64,000 nucleotides of DNA from Rugalucina vietnamica. Taxonomy: Eukaryota > Mollusca > Bivalvia > Lucinida > Lucinidae. The translations under genes and the position numbers were made by a program. Shown piece by piece: positions 56,788 to 64,000 of this stretch; position 1 is the stretch's first letter; each line of letters starts with the position of its first letter. The notes beneath the pieces are model-generated. The model was not told where the DNA came from and ran no database searches. It saw only the letters and a program-made list of their open reading frames with translations. The DNA is taken from the NCBI GenBank assembly GCA_964017185.1, contig OZ024884.1:999501-1063500 (forward strand). Reading direction: 5' to 3'.

Positions 56788-58260
56788 TTTGAAAACTGTT
56801 GCAGCCTGAGACCTGAAAAGCGGCAGATGCAAACAACTAATGGAGTAGATGAAGGTATGTGATTAATTTAGGTCAAGGTCATCTCTTGACCTTGGCCTGT
56901 GTGTCGTCCATGCACACTTTTCAAAGATATTCTCTGAAACCAAGTGAAATTTTATGTGCAGCAAAAGTTTGATCGCGAAATCCAGGTCACATGACCAAGA
57001 TGGCCGCCACGCCCATATATGGTAAAAACCATTCAAAAATCTTCTCCTGAACCGGCAGGCCGATTTTCACGGATTTGGTATGTAGCATTTGGGACTACAG
57101 CCCATCATAATTTGATAAAATGATGACCCTGGGATGACCTTGACCTGTTTTACAGCAAGGTCAATTTTGGAAACATAGGCTTTTACATGGGAAAAAGTGA
57201 AAATTATGGATTTTTTAACTATTGCAGCCTGAGACCTGAAAAGTGGTAGATGCAAAACAACTAATAAAGGTATATGATTAATGTAGGTCAAGGTCATCTC
57301 TTGACCTTGGTCGGTCTGTCGTCCACACACACCTTTCAAAGATCTTCTCTGAAACCACATGGCCAATCAAACTGAAATTTTATGTGGAGCATCCATGGGT
57401 AGGGGTAACGAAAGTTTGATCGCGAAATCCATGTCACATGACCAAGATGGCCGCCACGCCCATATATGGTAAAAACCACTCAAATATCTTTTCCAGAACC
57501 GGCTGGCCGATTTTCACGAAACTTGGTATGTAGGATTTGGGAGTCCAGCCCATCATAGTTTGATAAAATGATGACCCTAGGATGACCTTGACCTATTTTA
57601 CAGCAAGGTCATTTTTGGAAACATAGGCTTTTACATGGGAAAAAGTGAAAACTATGGATTTTTTGAAAACTATTGCAGCCTGAGACATGGAAAGTGATAG
57701 ATGCAAAACAACTAATGGTGTCAATGAAGGTATGTGATTAATTTGGGTCAATGTCATCTCTTGACCTTAGTTTCTTCTTCTCTGAAACCGCATGGCGAAT
57801 CAAACTGAAATTTTATGTGCAGCATCCATGGGTAGAGGGAACGAAAGTTTGATCGCGAAATCTGGGTCAAATGACCAAGATGGACGCCACGCCAATATAT
57901 GATAAAAACCACTCAAAATTCTTCTACTGAACCGGCAGGCCGATTTTCACGAAACTTGGTATGTAGCATTTGGAACTCCAGCCCATCATAGTTTGATCAA
58001 ATGATGACCCTAGGATGACCTTGACCTATTTACGCAAGGTCAATTTCGGAAACATAGACTTTAACATGGAAAAAGGTGAAAACAATTGATATTTTGAAAA
58101 CTATTGCAGCGTGAGACCTGAAAAGTGGTAGATGCAAACAACTAATATGGTAGATGAAGGTATGTGTTTAATTTAGGTCAAGGTAAATTTTGGAAACATA
58201 GGCAAACATGGAAACACGGTAGGTCTCAGGTAAGCGTTTACAGGACCCATGATCCTATGG
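56788..58260 (+). repeat. 465-bp-type units, three or so copies
   Basis: Resumes in the middle of the unit (gaaaactgttgcagcctgag) directly after the end at 56787, and continues through three units like those of 46503-48640. It ends near 58258 with a worn 3' end (agcgtttacaggacccatga, then tcctatggt). Confidence 0.75.
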
Positions 58261-58804
58261 TAACTATTGCAGCCATAGACCTGAAACATGACCAAGATGG
58301 CCGTCTTACCCATTTATGGTAAAATAAAATCACTTTGTCCAGTGACTGTACTTGTTGACTCTCAGGTGAGCGATCGTTGCCTTTGGGCTACTTGTAATAA
58401 TTTAGGTCACATGACCAAGATGGCCGCCATGCCCATAAATGGTAAAAACCCTTCAAAAATCTTCTTCTCTGAAACCAATAGACTTATTTCAAGGAAGCTT
58501 GGCGTGAAGCATCGATAGCTAAAGTACTTCAACGTATATATAAAGCATGACCCTGTGATGGCCTTGACCAAGTTTATGGCAAGGTCAACATGGGTTGCCT
58601 ATGCATTTGAATGGGGAAAACTGTTAAAATGTCATTTAGGAAATTGGCAAATGGACAGAATATTGATTATTCTGAAAAAATAAAATGGCCCAATGGCTTC
58701 ATCTGCCCCCTGCACTCGGGTTAAATACCATAATATTCAAACATGTTTATTGGTATATGCAGCAGATCTCAGGTGAGCGTTTACGGGACCATTGGTCATC
58801 TGGT
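58261..58804 (+). repeat. worn unit and 3' end
   Basis: Includes the gtccagtgactgtacttgtt block shared with 46440, one catgaccaagatggccgcc unit, and an end at 58768-58803 (caggtgagcgtttacgggac, then cattggtcatctggt). Confidence 0.65.
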
Positions 58805-59219
58805 TTTTAGCTCACCTGAGCCGAAGGCTCACAATTGTGGGCTTATAGTATACCAATCAGTCCGGCGTCAATCCGGCGTCCGTCCGGCGTCCGTCGTCCA
58901 CAATTCAAAGATCTTCTCTGAAACCGCTTGGCCAATCAAACTGAAATTTTATGTGGAGCATCCATGGATAGGGGGGATGAAAGTTTGTTCGCGGGATCTT
59001 GATCACATGACCAAGATGACCGCCACGCCCACAGATGGTAAAAACCACTCAAAAATCTGCTTCTCCAGAACCGGCGAGCCGATTCCCACGAAACTTGGTA
59101 CGTCCAGTCCATCACAGTTTGCGCAAATGATGACCCTGGGATGACCTTGACCTATTTTACGGCAAGGCCGCTTTTGAAAACATAAGCTATTACATGGGAA
59201 AAAGTAAAAATTATGGATT
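58805..59219 (+). repeat. AGCTCACC-headed repeat cut by the next insertion
   Basis: Head at 58805, one 465-type unit up to aaaattatggattt at 59219, which is then broken by the copy at 59220-60744 and resumes at 60745 (tgaaaactattgcagcc). Confidence 0.75.
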
Positions 59220-60744
59220 TTTAGCTCACCTGAGCCGTCAGGCTCACAAGGTGAGCTTATAGTATACCCATGCTCCGTCGTCCGTCCGTCCGTCCGTCGT
59301 CCGTCCGTCGTCCACCATTTTCAAAGATCTTCTCCTCTGAAACAGCTTGGCCAATCAAAGCCAAATTTAACATGAAGCATCTATGGGAAGGGGGAACCAA
59401 TGTTTATATAAATAATTCAGGTCACATGACCAAGATGGCCGCCATGCCCATATATGGTAAAAACCCTTCAAAAATCTTCTTCTCCGGAACCACTGGACCG
59501 ATTTCAACCAAACTTGGCATGAAGCATCGATGACTCAAGTACTACAATGTGTATAAATCATGACCTTGCGGTGACCTTGACTTATTTTACGGCAAGGTCA
59601 ACATAGGTCGCCTTTGCATTTGAATGGGAAAAATTGTTACATTGTCATTTAAAGGAAAAATCTTGCAGAAAATGAGCAGTAGGACTGAATATTAATGATT
59701 CTGAAAAAAAAATTGGGCACCAGGGGCTCATCCGCCCCCACCCCGGGGCAATATACATGTATATTATCATAATATTCAAACATCTTCTTCTCTGAAACCG
59801 CTTGGCCAATCAAAGCCAAATTTTACATGAAGCATCTATGGGAAGGGGGAACTAAAGTGTATATAAAAAATCCAGGTCACATGACCAAGATGGCCGCCAT
59901 GCCCATATATGGTAAAAACCCTTCAAAAATCTTCTTCTCCAGAACCGGCGGACTGATTTTAACAAAACTTGGCATGAAGCATCGATGGCTCAAGAACTAC
60001 AATGTGTATATAATTTATGACCTTTTGATGACCTTGACCTATTTTACGGCAAGGTCAACATAGGTCGCCAATGCATTTGAATGGGGAAAACTTTTAAAAT
60101 GTCATTTAAAGTGAAAGTCTTGCAGGAAATGGGAAGTAGGACTGAAAATTAATGATTCTGAAAAAAATTGGACCCCAGGGGCTCATGTGCCCCCACCCCG
60201 GGGCAATATACATGTATATTTCCATAATATTCAAACCTCTTCTCCTCTGAAATCGCTTGGCCAATCAAAGCCAAATTTTATGTGAAGCATCTATAGAATT
60301 GAGGAATCAGTGTGTATATAAATAATCTAGGTCACATGACAAAGATGGCCGCCATGCCCATATATGGTAAAAACCCATCAAAAATCTTCTTCTCTGAAAC
60401 CAAAAGACTGATTTCAAGGAAACTTGGCGTGAAGCATCGATGGCTAAAGTACTCCAATGTATATATAAATCATGACCCTGTGATGACCTTGACCAAGTTT
60501 ATGGCAAGGTCAACATGGGTTGCCTATGCATTTGAATTGGGAAAACTGTTAAAATGTCATTTGAAGGGAAATGCCAGCAGGAAATTGGCAAATGGACAGA
60601 ATATTGAAGATTCTGAAAAAAGAAAATGGCCCAAGGGCTTCATCTGCCCCTGCACTGGAGTTAAATACCATAATATTCAAACATGTTTATTGGTATATGC
60701 AGCAGATCTCAGGTGAGCGTTTACAGGACCATTGGTCCTCTGGT
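59220..60744 (+). mobile_element. AGCTCACC-headed repeat, complete copy with empty-site evidence (1.5 kb)
   Basis: Head at 59222, three ~450-bp units, end caggtgagcgtttacaggac then cattggtcctctggt at 60743. Left flank attatggattt and right flank tgaaaactattgcagcc join to the uninterrupted text seen at 46925 and 57655, so the borders are well defined. No target duplication beyond the T run. Confidence 0.8.
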
Positions 60745-62160
60745 TGAAAACTATTGCAGCCTGAAACCTGAAAAGTGGTAGATGCAGAGAACTAATGGAG
60801 AATATGAATACACACTTTTCAAAGATCTTCTCTGAAACCGCTTGGCCAATCAAAGTGAAATTTTATGTAGAGCATCCATGGATAGGGGTAACGAAAAGTT
60901 GATCGTGAAATCCAGGTCACATGACCAAGATGGCCGCCACGCCCATATATGGTAAAAACCACTTAAAAATCTCCTGATCAGGTAGGCCGATTTTCACGAA
61001 ACTTGGTATGTAGTATTTGGGACTCCAGCCCATCATTGTTTGATCAAACGATGTCCCTAGGATGACCTTGACCTATTTTATGGCAAGGACAATTTTGGAA
61101 ACATAGGCTTTTACATGGGAAAAAGTGAAAATTATTGATTTTTTGAAAACTATTGCAGCGTGAGACCTGAAAAGGGGTAGATGCAAAACAACTAATGAAA
61201 GTATTTGATTAATTTAGGTCATGGTCATCTCTTGACCTTGACCGATCTCTCGTCCATACACTCTTTTCAAAGATCTTCTTCTCTGAAACCGCTTGGCCAA
61301 TCAAAGTGAAATTTTATGTGGAGAATCCATGGGTAAGAGGAGCGAAAGTTTGATCGCGAAATCCAGTCACATGACAAAGATGGCCGCCACGCCCATATAT
61401 GGTAAAAGCCGCTCAAAAATCTTCTCCAGAGCCGGCAGGTCGATTTTCACGAAACTTGGTATGTAGCATTTGGGACTCCAGCCCATCATAGTTTGATTAA
61501 ATGATGTCCCTAGGATGACCTTGACCTATTTTAGGTAAGGTCAATTTTGGAAACATAGGCTTTTACATGGGGAAAAAGTGAAAACTATGGATTTTTTTGA
61601 AAACTAATGCAGCCTGCGACCTGAAAAGTGGTAGATGCAAATTACTAATGAGGTAGATGAAGGTATGTGATTAATATCTAGGTCAAGGTCATCTCTTGAA
61701 CTTGGCCGGTCTGTCGTCCATACACACTTTTCAAAGATCTTCTCTGAAACCGCTTGGCCAATCAAAGTGAAATTTTATGTAGAGCATCCATGGGTAGGGG
61801 GAACAAAAGTTTGATTGCGAAATCCAGGTCACATGACCAAGATGGCCGCCACGCCCATATATGGCAAAAACCACTCAAAAATCTCCAGAACCGGCAGGCC
61901 GATTTTCACGAAACTTTGTATGTAGCATTTGGAACTCCAGCGTATCATAGTTTGATTAAATGATGATCCTAGGATGACCTTGACCTATTTTACGGCAAGG
62001 TCAATTTCGGAAACATAGACATTTACATGGTTGTGAAAATTATGGATTTTTTTTTAAAACTATTGCAGCCTGTGACCTGAAAAGGGGGAGATGCAAAAAA
62101 AAAAACTAATGAAGGTATGTGATTAATTTAGGTCAATGTCATCTCTTGAACTTGACCGGT
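60745..62160 (+). repeat. 465-bp-type units, three copies
   Basis: Continues the unit broken at 59219. Each unit has ggtcacatgac-aagatggc, gaaacttggtatgtag and gatgaccttgacctatt. It ends at about 62160 in unrelated sequence. Confidence 0.8.
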
Positions 62161-63539
62161 GGGGAACACCTATTTGCTTATAGATATTCATTACGGAAAC
62201 ATCTCTGTATGACCAAAACGTTTATAGCAAAGCTGATTTTGATTGCATTTTTGCATTAATTACTCTTGCTTTCCATAAAATCAGGCATTATGAGTATGTT
62301 CTGATCTCCTCATCGAGTTGTTCCTTACATATAGCCACAATATATGATTTTATGGAATTTTATTAAAAATTGATTATTTTATACCAACCCCAGATTTCCC
62401 CCATTTTTACTATATGTAAGGTGCAAATCTGGGGTAGCTTTCATTGGCGAATCCAGAGGGGGGGAACAGGGGGTCCGGACCCCCCTGGAATAGCCATGTT
62501 GAAATTTTCCGTCAGACCCCTTCTTGGAATTTGAACCTCCCCTGAGAAAATTTTCTGGATCTGCGCATGGCTTCCATACGGAGATGTTTCCATGATGTTA
62601 GCTGGGTGAAGAAGGCGTGACTAGTAATTATCATATTTTAATGAATAAATAAGCTAATTTTAATGAATAAGCCAAACTTTTAATGACAGTGAATAAATGG
62701 CTAAATTTTTAGTGATCAGTGAATACCAGGACCCCCCATCCAGACCCTCCCCTATCGTACAAGAAATCATAATTTAACTAAACGGTGATGAATCGGACAT
62801 TGATCAATAGCACAAACACAAGTGCAAACACCGAGATACACCAATAAGAGCTGTCGCAGGACAGCGCGCTCGACTGCTTCTGGCCTTACTTAAACATTTG
62901 GGCAAACTCGATTTGTAACCCAAAGCATCAAGCTCATAAATCTTATTGCCTTGATCCTATGAGGCAAAATCAATGGACCATGAAATTAGGTCACAATGAA
63001 CTAGAACTACTTAAAGGTCAAAGGTTTAGTCAAACACAAACATATTGTGAAAGAAGTATGTTCACAATGAGTGTCGAGATATAAGCTTTTTTAAGGCAAA
63101 ATCACTGAACCGTGAAATTTGGTCACAGTGGCCTTTAAGAACTTTAAGGTCAATGGTCTGGTCATACCTATTCATAATCTGAAAGAAGTATGAAAATATA
63201 CCGACTGAGTGTCAAGATAAAAAGGCAATATCACTGAACCATGAAATAAGCTAACAGTGACCTAGGGCTACTTAAGGGTCAAAGGTCTTGTCATAGTTGG
63301 CATCCCAAGCCACCAAAATATTTTTCTGTTGGCATTTTTAGTACATTTTGGCATCCATGCTCAATCTGTACCTTGATGTGTAACAATACATGCTTGAGTG
63401 GATGCCAAGTCTGAAAATGCCCCAGAGTCCCAAAAATAGGTCAAAAGTCAACTATGTGCAAAATTTCATTTATTTCAACATTTTAGCAATATCTTATGAA
63501 ATAATTTCAATTTATTTGTCAAAATACCCCTATGGGTAT
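62161..63539. other. mixed non-coding repeats
   Basis: Near 62450-62760 there is a gggggtccggacccccctg type repeat. At 62930-63290 a ~130-bp unit (aaaatcactgaaccgtgaaat, ctacttaaaggtcaaaggt) occurs about three times. No gene. Confidence 0.5.
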
Positions 63540-64000
63540 GACCTTGACCTAAATAATTCATAAACCTTCATCTACTCCATTATGTGTTTGCATCTACCAT
63601 TTTTCAAGTCTCAGGCTGCAATAGTTTTCAAAAAATCCATAGTTTTCACTTTTTCCCATGTAAAAGCCTATGTTTCCAAAATCGACCTTGCCGAAAAATA
63701 GGTCAAGGTCATCCTAGGATCATCATTTTATCAAACTATGATGGACTGGAGTCCCAAATGCTGCATACCAAGTTTCGTGAAAATCGGCCTGCCGGTTCTG
63801 GAGAAGGAAGATTTTTGAGTGGTTTTTACCATATATGGGAATGGCGGCCATCTTGGTCATATGACCTCGATTTCGTGATCAAACTTTCTTTTGCCCTACC
63901 CATAGATGTTCCACATAAAATTTCACTTTGATTGGCCAAGCGGTTTCAGAGAAGAAGATCTTTGAAAAGTGTGTATGGATTGCAGGCAGGCCAAGGTCAA
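63540..64000 (-). repeat. 465-bp-type unit, inverted copy
   Basis: Reverse complement of the units to the left (ggcggccatcttggtcat, ccaagtttcgtgaaaatcgg, aagcggtttcagagaagaag). It is the only inverted copy in the 44-64 kb region. It runs off the window. Confidence 0.85.

Noticed and set aside
46597..63931. Many 60-130 codon frames in the right-hand repeats.
   Set aside because: All lie in AGCTCACC-type repeat units with frames broken from unit to unit; none has a coding signature.

Overview
This is animal nuclear DNA, most likely from a bivalve mollusc. The genes have short exons with GT/AG splice sites and long repeat-filled introns. The window holds several LINE lineages, tRNA-headed SINEs, many MITEs and about 20 kb of repeats that begin with an AGCTCACCTGAGCC hairpin head, a type I associate with bivalve genomes. 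The species assignment is inference; the splice structure and repeats are read directly.

Only two host genes are recognised with confidence, both on the + strand. The first is the 5' half of an RCBTB1/2 gene (RCC1 beta-propeller plus BTB protein), with six phase-consistent exons between 21380 and 33878. It runs into a 23-N assembly gap at 33879-33901. The second is the 3' end of MALSU1 (mitochondrial RsfS/Iojap-family ribosome-silencing factor), in two exons at 35127-35208 and 36320-36603. The missing RCBTB 3' half and MALSU1 5' half should lie in the gap, which must be far larger than 23 bases unless the join is wrong.

Layout: 1-5.8 kb is AT-rich, with a decayed coding relic on the + strand and two clean candidate exons on the - strand. 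5.8-10.2 kb holds two 5'-truncated LINEs of different lineages in opposite orientation. 10.8-13.2 kb has a TATA-like site, a dense CACCAT/ATGGTG half-site array and old repeats. 13.2-17.8 kb is a nest: a 245-bp duplication, interrupted by a TA-flanked element rich in GACGTC, itself interrupted by a 2.26-kb element with 81-bp, nearly identical inverted ends and a 5-bp target duplication. 18.1-21.2 kb holds LINE and SINE pieces in a duplicated unit just upstream of the RCBTB promoter. 21.4-36.8 kb holds the two genes, with a LINE in intron 3. 37.0-42.7 kb looks like one large TA-flanked element with smaller repeats inside. 44.3-64 kb is nested AGCTCACC-headed repeats with internal tandem arrays.

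The most unusual pattern is a roughly 235-bp MITE with about 28-bp inverted ends (TGAGCCGCGTCATGAG...) and a palindromic core. It sits just upstream of the 3' splice site of RCBTB exons 2, 3, 4 and 6 and of the last MALSU1 exon, ending 13 to about 100 nt from the exon. Other points of interest are the tandem-duplicated RCC1 exon, the nested element with CACAGTA ends, and about twenty copies of an M-box-like plus YY1-like motif pair in the right-hand repeats.
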